64,000 bases of DNA from Advenella alkanexedens. Lineage in GTDB: Bacteria; Pseudomonadota; Gammaproteobacteria; Burkholderiales; Burkholderiaceae_B. The number at the start of each line of letters is the position of its first letter. Positions within the stretch are counted from its first letter, which is position 1. This document shows positions 27,851-37,024 of the stretch, in pieces. The stretch spans positions 1-64,000 of the forward strand of contig NZ_JAHSPR010000007.1 of assembly GCF_019132845.1 (NCBI RefSeq), given 5' to 3'. Under the pieces are notes generated by a model. The model searched no databases. It saw nothing but the letters and a program-made list of their open reading frames with translations, and was not told the origin of the DNA. The position numbers were made by a program, and so were the translations under genes.

Positions 27851-28414
27851 TTATTTCGGACGTACCGATTTGCAGATGTCCGGGTTGGTTTCAACCAACG
27901 GGCCGCCAACGGCATCCACACAAATAGGTACCGATGCAAAAATACCATGAATGATTTGTTTGCCTTGTTCATCTTTGACGCCACCGAGCGTTTCGGCGAT
28001 TGCATTTGGACGGCCTGGCAAATTCAGAATCAGACTGTTGCCGCGGATAACACCCACTTGGCGGGATAAAATGGCGGTAGGCGTGAAGTGAAGGCTGATT
28101 TGTCGCATTTGTTCGCCAAACCCGGGGATGATGCGATCAGCAACAGCCAGGGTGGCCTCAGGGGTTACATCACGCAAATAAGGGCCTGTACCCCCGGTAG
28201 TTAAAATCAAGGGGCATTTTTGAATGTCGGACAACTCAATTAGGGTTTGTTCAATCATGGGCTGTTCATCGGGAATTAAATGCGCTACAAATTCCAGCGG
28301 GTTCAGGACTGCAGCGCCTAACCAGGATTTCAATGCAGGCAAGCCCTGATCTTCATAGGTTTTGTTGAAGGCCCGATCGCTGATAGAGACGATACCAATG
28401 CGTAGTGTTTCCAT
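27851..28414 (-). CDS. mog: Molybdopterin adenylyltransferase
   Basis: 187-residue MogA, which adenylylates molybdopterin ahead of molybdenum insertion by MoeA. The nucleotide-binding run LILTTGGTGPYLRDVTPEAT and the later NLPGRPNAIAETLGGVKDEQ are hallmarks of the Mog/MoaB fold, and the length and C-terminus fit MogA rather than MoaB. It lies alone on the minus strand, divergent from moaC with a 196-bp space. Confidence 0.92.
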   Translation of the reverse strand: METLRIGIVSISDRAFNKTYEDQGLPALKSWLGAAVLNPLEFVAHLIPDEQPMIEQTLIELSDIQKCPLILTTGGTGPYLRDVTPEATLAVADRIIPGFGEQMRQISLHFTPTAILSRQVGVIRGNSLILNLPGRPNAIAETLGGVKDEQGKQIIHGIFASVPICVDAVGGPLVETNPDICKSVRPK

Positions 28415-28494
28415 ACTGATTCCTTTGACTGCATTTGCTTTTGATGAATAGCGGAGATTGTTTATAAAGATAAAGATGTGCTTTTGCCAGGCAC

Positions 28495-28530
28495 TGGCCT
28501 AATTTATGCCAGAATACATGGCCTAAATTT
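28495..28530. repeat. Direct repeats upstream of moaC
   Basis: TGGCCTAATTT (28495-28505) recurs as TGGCCTAAATTT (28519-28530), 24 bp apart, in the divergent space between mog and moaC. They could bind a regulator, but this is not a recognised ModE site. Confidence 0.3.
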
Positions 28531-28610
28531 TTACCATCAAAAGAATTGTATTCTATAACATTAAAATTATCTTATTCCCCCTGTTCTAGACAGTATTAAG
28601 GATATAAAAC

Positions 28611-29102
28611 GTGACAGATCAACAATTAACGCATTTTGACAGTCAGGGCCAGGCCCATATGGTTGATATTTCAGAAAAAAAAGAAACAAGGCGGGTTGCC
28701 CGCGCCAGTGGGAAAATAAGCATGAACGAAGTGGCTTACCGTTTGCTGGTTTCCGGTGAAAGCAAAAAAGGGGATGTGCTGGGTATTGCACGCATTGCCG
28801 CCATCCAGGGTTCCAAGCATACCAGTTTGCTGATTCCCTTGTGCCATCCTTTAAGTCTTACGCACGTGAGCATTGAGTTCAATCTGGCCGAACAGACGCG
28901 ATCCGTGGAAGTGGTGGCAACGACTGAAACCACCGGTAAAACGGGCGTTGAAATGGAAGCCCTGACAGCGGTCTCAACCGGTTTGCTGACTATTTACGAT
29001 ATGTTAAAAGCGGTTGATAAGGGAATGCAAATAAGCCATATTCATTTGCTTGAGAAAAAGGGGGGCAAGTCAGGTGATTGGCGTGCCCGGCAAGAGGCTT
29101 GA
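28611..29102 (+). CDS. moaC: Cyclic pyranopterin monophosphate synthase
   Basis: 163-residue MoaC, which completes conversion of the MoaA product to cyclic pyranopterin monophosphate. The N-terminal [23 protein letters not shown] and the conserved [17 protein letters not shown] and [23 protein letters not shown] blocks are clear, including the catalytic region KGGKSGDW at the C-terminus. It probably heads an operon with modABC, which begins 69 bases downstream. Confidence 0.95.
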   Translation: MTDQQLTHFDSQGQAHMVDISEKKETRRVARASGKISMNEVAYRLLVSGESKKGDVLGIARIAAIQGSKHTSLLIPLCHPLSLTHVSIEFNLAEQTRSVEVVATTETTGKTGVEMEALTAVSTGLLTIYDMLKAVDKGMQISHIHLLEKKGGKSGDWRARQEA

Positions 29103-29171
29103 CGTGGCTGTGACCTTGTGTTTTTTATGACGTTTTTTTATCATCTTCAGGTATTTCAAAGAGGTAGGTTG

Positions 29172-29918
29172 ATGTTCAGACGAGTATGGCTGTTTTTGGC
29201 ATGTGTGACAATGACGGGCAGTGTCTCGGCAGCAACCATAACGGTTTCCGCTGCGTCCAGCCTGAAAGACGTGTTTCAGGAAATTGGCCGGAAATTTGAA
29301 CAGGTGCATCAAGGTCACACCATTGATTTCAATTTTGGCGGTTCAGGCAGTCTGCTTCAGCAAATCCGTCATGGTGCTCCTGTCGATGTTTTGGCCAGTG
29401 CCGACCTTGCCAATATGCAGGCTGCCAATGAGGGCGGGATTTTGCAAAATAACCGGCATACCCATTTCGTCAAAAACGAACTGGTGTTGATTGTGCCGGC
29501 AGACAGCGATTTAAAACTGGAAACCCTGAATGATTTGCAAAACGATGCCGTCAATCGTATTGCCATTGGCAACCCGTCCAGTGTGCCGGCCGGACGCTAT
29601 ACGGCAGGGGCGCTTAAAAAGGCCGGTCTTGATGAAACACTGAAAGACAAAACAGTTTTTACGCAAAATGTCCGACAGGCCCTGGAGTACGTGGCCAGTG
29701 CGAACGTGGAGGCCGGTTTTGTTTATGGCACCGATGCCAAAATCCTGCCAGACAAGGTCAAGGTTGCGTTTAGTGTTGAGCTGGAACAACCGGTTGTATA
29801 TCCGATTGCCGTGTTAAAAGACAGCCAAGAGCCCGATCTTGCCCGGCAATTTGTTGATTACGTATTATCGGAAGAAAGCCGGGCTATTTTTGATCAATAC
29901 GGTTTTGTGCGTCCATAA
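29172..29918 (+). CDS. modA: Periplasmic molybdate-binding protein
   Basis: 248-residue molybdate-binding protein of the ModABC importer. A Sec signal peptide (MFRRVWLFLACVTMTGSVSA, cut before ATITVSAASSL) starts at ATG 29172, preceded by AGAGGTAGG; upstream in-frame starts would spoil the signal. The SAASSLKD and GGSGSLLQQIRHGAPVDVLASAD segments supply oxyanion ligands typical of ModA. It leads modABC. Confidence 0.94.
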   Translation: MFRRVWLFLACVTMTGSVSAATITVSAASSLKDVFQEIGRKFEQVHQGHTIDFNFGGSGSLLQQIRHGAPVDVLASADLANMQAANEGGILQNNRHTHFVKNELVLIVPADSDLKLETLNDLQNDAVNRIAIGNPSSVPAGRYTAGALKKAGLDETLKDKTVFTQNVRQALEYVASANVEAGFVYGTDAKILPDKVKVAFSVELEQPVVYPIAVLKDSQEPDLARQFVDYVLSEESRAIFDQYGFVRP

Positions 29919-29936
29919 CAGCAAGGGAATCAGTTA

Positions 29937-30599
29937 ATGCAGTCGATCATGATACCTTTATTTTTGTCTGTCAAAGTGGCTGTCTGGGCTACGATGATCA
30001 ATCTTGTACTGGGTATTGCTTTTGGCTGGTATCTGTCACGGAAGCGTAGTTTTTGCAGACAGGTGCTTGATGTGATGGCCACTTTGCCAATGGTATTGCC
30101 ACCAACGGTATTGGGATATTATTTGCTGGTTTTGTTTGGTAACAAAACCGGTTTAAGCAAGTGGCTTGAAGCCAACTTTGGGTTTGGTCTTGTTTTTTCC
30201 CTTAATGGTGCCATTATTGCCGCGGCAATCGTCACTTTTCCGCTTGTTTTCAAACCGGCACGGGCCGCTTTTGAGTCGGTTGATGAGCAATTGCAGCAGG
30301 TTGGCTGGGTATTGGGTGTTTCCAAAAGCGCTGTTTTTTTTCGGGTTTTTCTGCCTTTGGCCTGGCGAGGAATTCTTGCAGGTTTGTTACTGGGCTTTGT
30401 TCGCGCATTGGGCGAGTTTGGGGCGACCTTAATGGTGGCTGGCAGCATTCCCGGCAAAACCCAAACACTTTCAATTGCCATTTATGATGCGGTTCAGGCC
30501 GGACAGGATGCTGAAGTCAATCAATTGGTTTTGCTGATATCGGTTGTGTGTATTGCAGTTTTGTCGTTGGCTTATTATCTATCTCCAAAGCGTGCCTGA
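29937..30599 (+). CDS. modB: Molybdate ABC transporter permease
   Basis: 220-residue inner-membrane permease with about five membrane segments. It carries LPMVLPPTVLGYYLLVLFG and the EAA loop near GVSKSAVFFRVFLPLAWRGILAG, followed by FVRALGEFGATLMVAGSIPGKTQTL, which is diagnostic of ModB. It starts 18 bases after modA, and modC begins one base after its stop. Confidence 0.94.
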   Translation: MQSIMIPLFLSVKVAVWATMINLVLGIAFGWYLSRKRSFCRQVLDVMATLPMVLPPTVLGYYLLVLFGNKTGLSKWLEANFGFGLVFSLNGAIIAAAIVTFPLVFKPARAAFESVDEQLQQVGWVLGVSKSAVFFRVFLPLAWRGILAGLLLGFVRALGEFGATLMVAGSIPGKTQTLSIAIYDAVQAGQDAEVNQLVLLISVVCIAVLSLAYYLSPKRA

Positions 30600-30600
30600 A

Positions 30601-31254
30601 ATGATTTTTGATATCGCTATCCGGAAAAAAATGCTTTCAGCTTCAAGAACATTCATGCTGGATATTCAAGTACGCAGTCACCGGGAACAGGTGATTTTAT
30701 TTGGCCCTTCCGGGGTTGGTAAATCCCTGACGGTAAAATGCATAGCGGGCTTATTGACACCTGACAGTGGTACCATAAAAATTAAAAACAGCGTGCTGTT
30801 TGATAAACAGAATAATATAAATATTGCACCGCAGGCGCGTAATGTCGGTTATATCCTGCAAAACTATGCCTTGTTTCCTCATTTGACTATAGAGCAAAAT
30901 GTGGGCTTCGGGCTAAACCGTAAGGGCTGGTTTAACAGGATTTCACCTGATAACCTTGAGAAAATCCACCACTGGTTGAGCCGGTTTCAGATTGCCGATC
31001 TGGCCCGTCAGTATCCAGACCAATTGTCCGGTGGCCAGCAGCAGCGGGTTGCCCTTGCCAGGGCGCTTATCATAGAACCTGAATTGCTGCTTCTTGATGA
31101 GCCGTTTTCCGCACTTGATAAAAAATTGCGCAGACATATGCGTGAAGAAGTAAAAGAGTTGCTGGAAGAGTTGAGAATTCCTCTTATGCTGATTACTCAT
31201 GACGAGGAAGATATACAAGCGTTTTCGGCAGAGTTGATTGAATTAAAACCTTGA
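30601..31254 (+). CDS. modC: Molybdate ABC transporter ATPase, short form
   Basis: 217-residue ATPase of the molybdate importer. Walker A is FGPSGVGKSLTVK near 35-47, the Q-loop ILQNYALFPHL, the signature LSGGQQQRVALARAL and Walker B LLLLDEPFSALD. The usual ModC of about 350 residues has a C-terminal TOBE/Mop molybdate-binding domain; this one stops right after the ATPase core (EEDIQAFSAELIELKP). The ATG 30601 is one base after the modB stop; upstream in-frame starts would lie inside modB. Confidence 0.88.
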   Translation: MIFDIAIRKKMLSASRTFMLDIQVRSHREQVILFGPSGVGKSLTVKCIAGLLTPDSGTIKIKNSVLFDKQNNINIAPQARNVGYILQNYALFPHLTIEQNVGFGLNRKGWFNRISPDNLEKIHHWLSRFQIADLARQYPDQLSGGQQQRVALARALIIEPELLLLDEPFSALDKKLRRHMREEVKELLEELRIPLMLITHDEEDIQAFSAELIELKP

Positions 31255-31517
31255 GAGCATTAAATAAAATACATGCGCGCCCAGTCATATTTTCCTTTCT
31301 AAAAAAATTGAATGTAGTCAATTGGCTTGGCGGGTTTTCTTGTATTCTTGAAATGACCGGCTTGAATTGTTGTTGAAATAAGCATGTGATTTTTATGCTC
31401 ATGTTTGTTAATTTGTAAATATTTAAAGTGATAATTTTTTCCAACTAAATTGTTACTTATAATAGCCCCCATTGATCATAGGGTCTTAAATACATACACG
31501 ATAGGAGCATCATCGCA
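31255..31517 (+). promoter_or_regulatory. Leader region of formate dehydrogenase operon
   Basis: 263 bp of AT-rich sequence without a gene, between modC and the formate dehydrogenase genes. A good -10, TATAAT, lies at 31458-31463, about 55 bases before the ATG, but no clear -35 is seen 17 bp above it, only a T-rich run, which may mean activator dependence. A GAGC-type hairpin AGCAT/ATGCT is at about 31382-31398. The ribosome site is ATAGGAGCATCATCGCA before ATG 31518. Confidence 0.5.
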
Positions 31518-34500
31518 ATGAAGATGACCAGACGACAGTTTTTTAAAGTTACGGCAGGCGGTGTTGGTGCGACAAGTCTTGCCGTAATGGGGGCCGCGCC
31601 AACCAACGCGTGGGCTGAAGTTCGCCAGTACAAATTGTTAAGGGCGGTTGAAACACGAAATAACTGTACTTATTGTTCGGTTGGATGTGGAACCTTGCTG
31701 TATAGCCTGGGAGATGGTGCCAAGAACGTCACCAAGAAAATATTTCATATTGAGGGTGATCCCGACCATCCGGTCAGCAGGGGCAGTCTTTGCCCGAAAG
31801 GGGCTGGCCTGATTGATTACATTAACAGCCCCAAACGTTTGCACTACCCGGAAGTTCGTGAAGCCGGTACCAATGAATGGAAGCGAATCTCATGGGATGA
31901 TGCTTTTGATCGTATTGCCCGCCTGATTAAAGAGGAGCGTGATGAACATTTTGTTGTAAAAAACGACAAAGGCGTCACGGTTAACCGTCTTGAGGCAGTA
32001 GGAATGGCCTGTACGTCCGCCGGTTCTAACGAAGCCGGTATTCTGACCCAAAAATTCATTCGCTCTTTGGGTATCGTGGCGGCAGACTCGCAGGCACGTG
32101 TTTGCCATGCGCCCACTGTGTCTGCACTGGCCTCTACATTTGGCCGGGGGGCAATGACCAATACTTTCTGTGACATGCAGAATGCCGATTTTATTCTGGT
32201 CATGGGCGGCAATCCGGCAGAAGCGCATCCGGTTGGTTTCAAATGGGTCATTGAGGCGAAGAAGAAAAAGGGTACCAAACTCATTGTTTGTGATCCGCGT
32301 TTTAACCGAACCGCTGCGGTGGCAGACCATTACCTGCCGATTCGTTCAGGAAGTGATATTGCCTTTTTGGGGGCGGTCATTAACTGGCTGATTGAAAACG
32401 ATAAGATTCAGTGGGAATATGTAAAAGCTTATACCAATGCCAGTTTCATTGTTGATGAAAGATATGGCTTCCATGAGGGCCTGTTTACAGGTCATCCCGA
32501 TTACTCCGAGACCAGTGATGCCACGGCAGCCAATGCAGATCCGCTGGCTGATACGCATGCGCCCGAAAACACCACTTACGATACGAGCTCATGGACTTAC
32601 GAGCTTGATGAAAACGGTTATGCCAAGGTTGACCCAACACTGACACATCCGCGCTGTGTATGGAATTTAATGAAAGAACATTATTCCCGCTACACGGCCG
32701 AGATGATGACAAAAATCACGGGAACACCGATTGAGGACTTCCTGTTGGTGTGCCAGGCTTTGGGTGAAACCAGTGTGCCTGACAAGACCGGAACGATTCT
32801 TTACGCCCTGGGTTGGACGCAGCATACTTATGGAACCCAGAATATCCGTACGATGGCCATGATCCAGCTTATGCTGGGTAATATCGGTATGGCTGGCGGT
32901 GGCGTCAACGCCTTGCGTGGGCATTCCAATATTCAGGGTTTGTCTGATCTGGGCGTGCTGTCCACGAGCTTGCCAGGCTATCTGGTGCTGCCCAATGAAA
33001 ATCAGCATCCCACTTTTGATGATTACCTGCAAAAACAAACACCCAAACCCTTCCGTCCAGGCCAGCTGAATTACTGGAGCAATACACCCAAGTTCATGGT
33101 TAGCCTGCTTAAATGGTTCTTTGGTGAAAAGGCCACTAAAGAAAATGACTGGGGTTATGACTGGTTGCCTAAATGGGACAAGATGTACGATAGCCTGCAA
33201 ATGACCGACATGATTTATCAGGGACAAATGCACGGCCTGTTGGTGCAGGGTTTCAACATTACCAGTTCATTCCCCGACTCAAAACGGGTCACCGAGGCTT
33301 TCTCGAAGTTGAAATTCCTGGTGGTGATGGACCCCTTGAATACTGAAACAGCCACTTTCTGGGAAAATCATGGTGAACATCACGATGTTGATCCTGCCAG
33401 TATCCAGACGACGGTTTTCCGTTTGCCAACGCCCTGTTTTGCAGAAGAAGAAGGCTCCATCGTCAACTCATCACGCTGGTTGCAGTGGCACTGGGCCGGG
33501 GCACATCCTCCGGGCGATGCCAAGCCTGACCTGGAAATTCTGGCTGAAATCCATCAACGGCTTAAAAAGTTATATCTGGAAGAGGGTGGTACGGTACCAG
33601 AGCCAATTGTTAATCTTGATTGGCAGTACCAGAATCCGCTTAGCCCCTTGCCGCATGAGATGGCCAAGGAGTTTAATGGTCGTGCCCTTGAGGACATCAA
33701 AGACGAGATGGGCAATATCGTCATACCCAAAGGCCAGTTGCTGGATGGTTTCCATCAGCTGCGCGATGATGGAAGCACCTCGTGTGCCTGCTGGGTTTTT
33801 TCAGGTAGCTGGACTAAAAACGGCAACCAGATGGCCCGTCGCGACAATACCGATTCCGGTTTAGGCAATACGCCCGGATGGGCCTGGGCCTGGCCGGCTA
33901 ACCGCCGCATTCTGTATAACCGTGCATCGTGCGACCCCAGTGGCAATCCATGGGATAAAAACCGTACATTGATCGAGTGGGATGGCCGAAAATGGGTGGG
34001 TGCCGATATACCTGACTTCAAGGCGGATGAGGCACCTGGTACGGACATGAATCCGTTTATCATGAACGAAGAGGGTGTTGGCCGTTTGTTCTGTGCCAGA
34101 AAATTGGTGGATGGTCCTTTCCCCGAGTCTTATGAGCCTATGGAAACGCCATTGGGCACCAATCTGCTGCACCCCGGCGTAGTGCACTCACCGGCCGTGC
34201 GCATGTTTGACAGTGCCAGAAACCGTTTTGGCAAGAAAGACAAGTATCCCTATGTGGGTACTACTTACCGCCTCACCGAACACTTCCAGTTCTGGACCAA
34301 GTCTGTCAAGCTGCTGATGATTGCCCAACCCGAGCAATTTGTTGAAATTAGCGAAGAGCTGGCCAAAGAGAAGGGAATTGAAAAAGGCGATTGGGTAACC
34401 GTTAGCACGATCCGGGGCTCTATTAAGGCCAGGGCGGTTGTCACGAAACGGATCCGGCCTTTGCTGGTTAATGGAGAAACCCTGCACCAGGTCGGTATTC

Positions 34501-34634
34501 CCTTGCATGGTGGATGGGTGAATGTATCGGACAGAAAACAGTATTTAGTAAATACCTTGACGCCTTTTGTGGGTGACTGTAATGCACAGACACCCGAATA
34601 CAAAACATTTTTAGTGAACGTGGAAAAGGCTTAA
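31518..34634 (+). CDS. fdnG: Formate dehydrogenase-N/O type, alpha (catalytic) subunit
   Basis: 1038-residue molybdopterin enzyme that oxidises formate on the periplasmic side. A twin-arginine signal (TRRQFFK at 4-10) leads. A [4Fe-4S] site has Cys50, Cys53, Cys57 and a Cys near 92. Residue 196, in QARVCHAPT, is Cys (TGC) where E. coli FdnG and FdoG have selenocysteine, so no stop read-through is needed. The C-terminal molydopterin dinucleotide domain ends in GDCNAQTPEYK. The beta and gamma subunits follow after 11 bases. The symbol could equally be fdoG or fdhA. Confidence 0.94.
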   Translation: MKMTRRQFFKVTAGGVGATSLAVMGAAPTNAWAEVRQYKLLRAVETRNNCTYCSVGCGTLLYSLGDGAKNVTKKIFHIEGDPDHPVSRGSLCPKGAGLIDYINSPKRLHYPEVREAGTNEWKRISWDDAFDRIARLIKEERDEHFVVKNDKGVTVNRLEAVGMACTSAGSNEAGILTQKFIRSLGIVAADSQARVCHAPTVSALASTFGRGAMTNTFCDMQNADFILVMGGNPAEAHPVGFKWVIEAKKKKGTKLIVCDPRFNRTAAVADHYLPIRSGSDIAFLGAVINWLIENDKIQWEYVKAYTNASFIVDERYGFHEGLFTGHPDYSETSDATAANADPLADTHAPENTTYDTSSWTYELDENGYAKVDPTLTHPRCVWNLMKEHYSRYTAEMMTKITGTPIEDFLLVCQALGETSVPDKTGTILYALGWTQHTYGTQNIRTMAMIQLMLGNIGMAGGGVNALRGHSNIQGLSDLGVLSTSLPGYLVLPNENQHPTFDDYLQKQTPKPFRPGQLNYWSNTPKFMVSLLKWFFGEKATKENDWGYDWLPKWDKMYDSLQMTDMIYQGQMHGLLVQGFNITSSFPDSKRVTEAFSKLKFLVVMDPLNTETATFWENHGEHHDVDPASIQTTVFRLPTPCFAEEEGSIVNSSRWLQWHWAGAHPPGDAKPDLEILAEIHQRLKKLYLEEGGTVPEPIVNLDWQYQNPLSPLPHEMAKEFNGRALEDIKDEMGNIVIPKGQLLDGFHQLRDDGSTSCACWVFSGSWTKNGNQMARRDNTDSGLGNTPGWAWAWPANRRILYNRASCDPSGNPWDKNRTLIEWDGRKWVGADIPDFKADEAPGTDMNPFIMNEEGVGRLFCARKLVDGPFPESYEPMETPLGTNLLHPGVVHSPAVRMFDSARNRFGKKDKYPYVGTTYRLTEHFQFWTKSVKLLMIAQPEQFVEISEELAKEKGIEKGDWVTVSTIRGSIKARAVVTKRIRPLLVNGETLHQVGIPLHGGWVNVSDRKQYLVNTLTPFVGDCNAQTPEYKTFLVNVEKA

Positions 34635-34645
34635 GGAGTTAGAAA

Positions 34646-35560
34646 ATGGCATTGCAATCTTTAGATATCCGTCGTCGTTCCGCGACAGCTGAAATGACAC
34701 CACCTCCCGGCGTTCGTCAACCGGAAGAAGTGGCAAAATTAATTGACGTGACAACCTGTATTGGCTGCAAAGCCTGTCAGGTAGCCTGTTCCGAATGGAA
34801 CGATTTGCGAGATGATATCGGGATCAACCATGGTGTGTATGACAACCCGATAGATTTGACGGCAGACAGCTGGACCGTTATGCGTTTTGCCGAAACCGAG
34901 GAAAACGGCAAGCTTGAATGGTTGATCCGCAAGGATGGCTGCATGCATTGCACCGATCCGGGCTGTCTGAAAGCCTGCCCTTCACCCGGTGCCATTATTC
35001 AGTATGAAAATGGTATTGTCGATTTCCACCAGGAAAACTGTATCGGTTGCGGTTACTGTATCGCGGGCTGCCCATTCAATATTCCACGGATTTCCAAAAA
35101 GGATAACCGTGCTTATAAATGCAGTTTGTGTTCAGACCGCGTGGCGGTTGGACAAGAGCCGGCTTGTGTAAAAACCTGTCCTACCGGAGCCATTCAGTTT
35201 GGCACCAAAGATGACATGAAATTGGTTGCCGAAAAAAGGATTGAGGATTTGCAAAATCGTGGCTATCAAAATGCCGGTTTGTATGATCCCGAAGGGGTTG
35301 GTGGTACTCACGTCATGTATGTTTTACATCATGCCGACAAGCCCCAGCTCTATAATGATCTTCCCAAAGATCCTGAAATCAGTACTACAGTCAGTTTATG
35401 GAAGGGTCTTCTCAAGCCGTTGGCGACGGTTGGTATTGCCCTGGCGGGTGTCGTAGGCTGGTTGCACTACATCACCATCGGTCCAAACCGGACCGTAGAG
35501 GAAAAGCCCGAAATCATTGGCAAAGACGGAGATACGCTTAAAAACGAGGGGGATGCATAA
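34646..35560 (+). CDS. fdxH: Formate dehydrogenase beta (iron-sulfur) subunit
   Basis: 304-residue electron-transfer subunit with four ferredoxin-type Cys clusters: [11 protein letters not shown] near 39, [14 protein letters not shown] near 98, [14 protein letters not shown] near 132 and [21 protein letters not shown] near 159. A single C-terminal membrane helix ([22 protein letters not shown]) anchors it. It carries electrons from the alpha subunit to the cytochrome b. GGAG precedes the ATG. The stop overlaps the ATG of the gamma subunit by one base. Confidence 0.95.
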   Translation: MALQSLDIRRRSATAEMTPPPGVRQPEEVAKLIDVTTCIGCKACQVACSEWNDLRDDIGINHGVYDNPIDLTADSWTVMRFAETEENGKLEWLIRKDGCMHCTDPGCLKACPSPGAIIQYENGIVDFHQENCIGCGYCIAGCPFNIPRISKKDNRAYKCSLCSDRVAVGQEPACVKTCPTGAIQFGTKDDMKLVAEKRIEDLQNRGYQNAGLYDPEGVGGTHVMYVLHHADKPQLYNDLPKDPEISTTVSLWKGLLKPLATVGIALAGVVGWLHYITIGPNRTVEEKPEIIGKDGDTLKNEGDA

Positions 35561-36207
35561 TGAAAGAGAAACTGATTCAGCGCTATAACAAAGCCGAACG
35601 GGTCAATCACTGGATTGTGGCCGGCTGCTTTGTGTTGCTGGCGATTTCCGGCCTGGCTTTTTTCTATCCGGCTTTTTTCTGGCTGACCGGCGTGTTTGGA
35701 ACGCCGCAGCTGGCCCGCATTATTCACCCTTTTGTTGGGGTGGTTATGTTTCTTGGCTTTTTTATCCAGTTTTTCCGCTATTGGAAATACAACTTAATGG
35801 AAAAAGAAGATGTTAAGTGGCTTACATCAGTTGGTCAAATCCTGAAAGGCGAAGAAGTGGGTGATACTGGCAAGTATAATGCTGGCCAGAAAATAATGTT
35901 CTGGCTAATGACTGTTTGTATGTTGACTTTGCTGGCAACCGGGTTTATTGCCTGGCGCCCTTATTTTGCCGACATGTTCCCGATTCCGCTTATTCGGATT
36001 GCTTTGTTGCTGCATGCCGTGTCAGCCCTGGTGCTGATTGCCGGAATTATTGTGCATGTCTATGCGGCAATCTGGATTAAAGGCACCATTCGTGCAATGG
36101 TGGAAGGTGTGGTCACCCAAGCGTGGGCCAAGGCGCATCACCCCCGCTGGTATCGTGAAATTATGGCAAAAAAGAAAGCCAAGGATGAGGCTGCCGGGCG
36201 TTTATAG
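35560..36207 (+). CDS. fdnI: Formate dehydrogenase gamma subunit, cytochrome b556
   Basis: 215-residue inner-membrane cytochrome b that passes electrons to quinone. Four membrane segments hold the expected His ligands, in the N-terminal NKAERVNHWIVAGCFVLLAISG, in IIHPFVGVVMFLGF, and in the LLHAVSALVLIAGIIVHVYAAIW region. It overlaps the beta-subunit stop by one base. Downstream fdhD starts one base after its stop. Confidence 0.93.
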   Translation: MKEKLIQRYNKAERVNHWIVAGCFVLLAISGLAFFYPAFFWLTGVFGTPQLARIIHPFVGVVMFLGFFIQFFRYWKYNLMEKEDVKWLTSVGQILKGEEVGDTGKYNAGQKIMFWLMTVCMLTLLATGFIAWRPYFADMFPIPLIRIALLLHAVSALVLIAGIIVHVYAAIWIKGTIRAMVEGVVTQAWAKAHHPRWYREIMAKKKAKDEAAGRL

Positions 36208-36208
36208 T

Positions 36209-37015
36209 ATGACCGCAACACCACTTAAAACTTTAACCGTCTGGCGCCTGAAGCAAGGCCGGATTGACGAGACCGATGATTGCCTGAGCAATGAAGTGCC
36301 GGTAGCCCTTGTTTACAACGGCATTTCACATGTGGTTTTAATGGCAACCCCGCAAGACTTGCCAGAGCTCGCTTTGGGATTTAGCCTGACTGAAGGGATT
36401 TTATCCTCGGCATCCCAACTTTATGATGTGGAAGTGTTGCAAACCCCAGCAGGCATGCTGGTTAATATGGACATTGCCTCGGCAGCGTTTTTGCAACTGA
36501 AGGGACGGCGGCGTAATTTAAGCGGTCGTACCGGGTGTGGCTTATGTGGCATAGAAAGCCTGGATGTGGTCAAACCGGTTATCACTCCTGTTAAGGTAAG
36601 GCCCAAGGTATCTGCAGCGCATATTTCAGATGCGCTTGATGCGTTTGCCTCGTTGCAGCCATTGCGTGCGCAAACCGGGTCTGTGCACGGGGTTGCCTGG
36701 GTAAATGGCAGCGGTCATATACAAGCCCTGTTTGAAGATGTGGGGCGACATAATGCCCTGGATAAATTGCTGGGGTTTGGTGCCAGGGCTGGCTGGAACT
36801 GGTCAGAGGGTTTTGTGCTGGTATCCAGTCGTGCCAGCTACGAAATGGTGGTCAAGTCTGCTGTTTTGGGGGTTGGGTGCCTGGTCGCCGTTTCAGCCCC
36901 CACTGCACTGGCGGTTCAATTGGCGCAAGAGGCCAATATGACGTTGATAGGCTTTGCCAGGCCAGGTCAGCAGGTGATTTACACCGGTCATGAATACATT
37001 ACTTTGGCAGATTAA
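36209..37015 (+). CDS. fdhD: Formate dehydrogenase accessory sulfurtransferase
   Basis: 268-residue FdhD, which delivers sulfur to the molybdenum of formate dehydrogenase. The GRTGCGLCGIESLD loop holds the two reactive Cys (CxxC) near residues 108-111, and the nucleotide-binding C-terminal part has HGVAWV..FEDVGRHNALDKLLG. ATG 36209 follows the gamma-subunit stop directly; a longer frame starting at 36038 would overlap that gene and has no family match. It fits tightly with its client operon. Confidence 0.94.
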   Translation: MTATPLKTLTVWRLKQGRIDETDDCLSNEVPVALVYNGISHVVLMATPQDLPELALGFSLTEGILSSASQLYDVEVLQTPAGMLVNMDIASAAFLQLKGRRRNLSGRTGCGLCGIESLDVVKPVITPVKVRPKVSAAHISDALDAFASLQPLRAQTGSVHGVAWVNGSGHIQALFEDVGRHNALDKLLGFGARAGWNWSEGFVLVSSRASYEMVVKSAVLGVGCLVAVSAPTALAVQLAQEANMTLIGFARPGQQVIYTGHEYITLAD

Positions 37016-37024
37016 AGGGTTTAA

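Noticed and set aside
32667-33233. A 188-codon minus-strand frame inside the formate dehydrogenase alpha gene
   Set aside because: Opposite strand of a conserved gene, no ribosome site or domain.
31518-34634. Selenocysteine read-through in the formate dehydrogenase
   Set aside because: The frame is continuous and codon 196 is TGC, not TGA.
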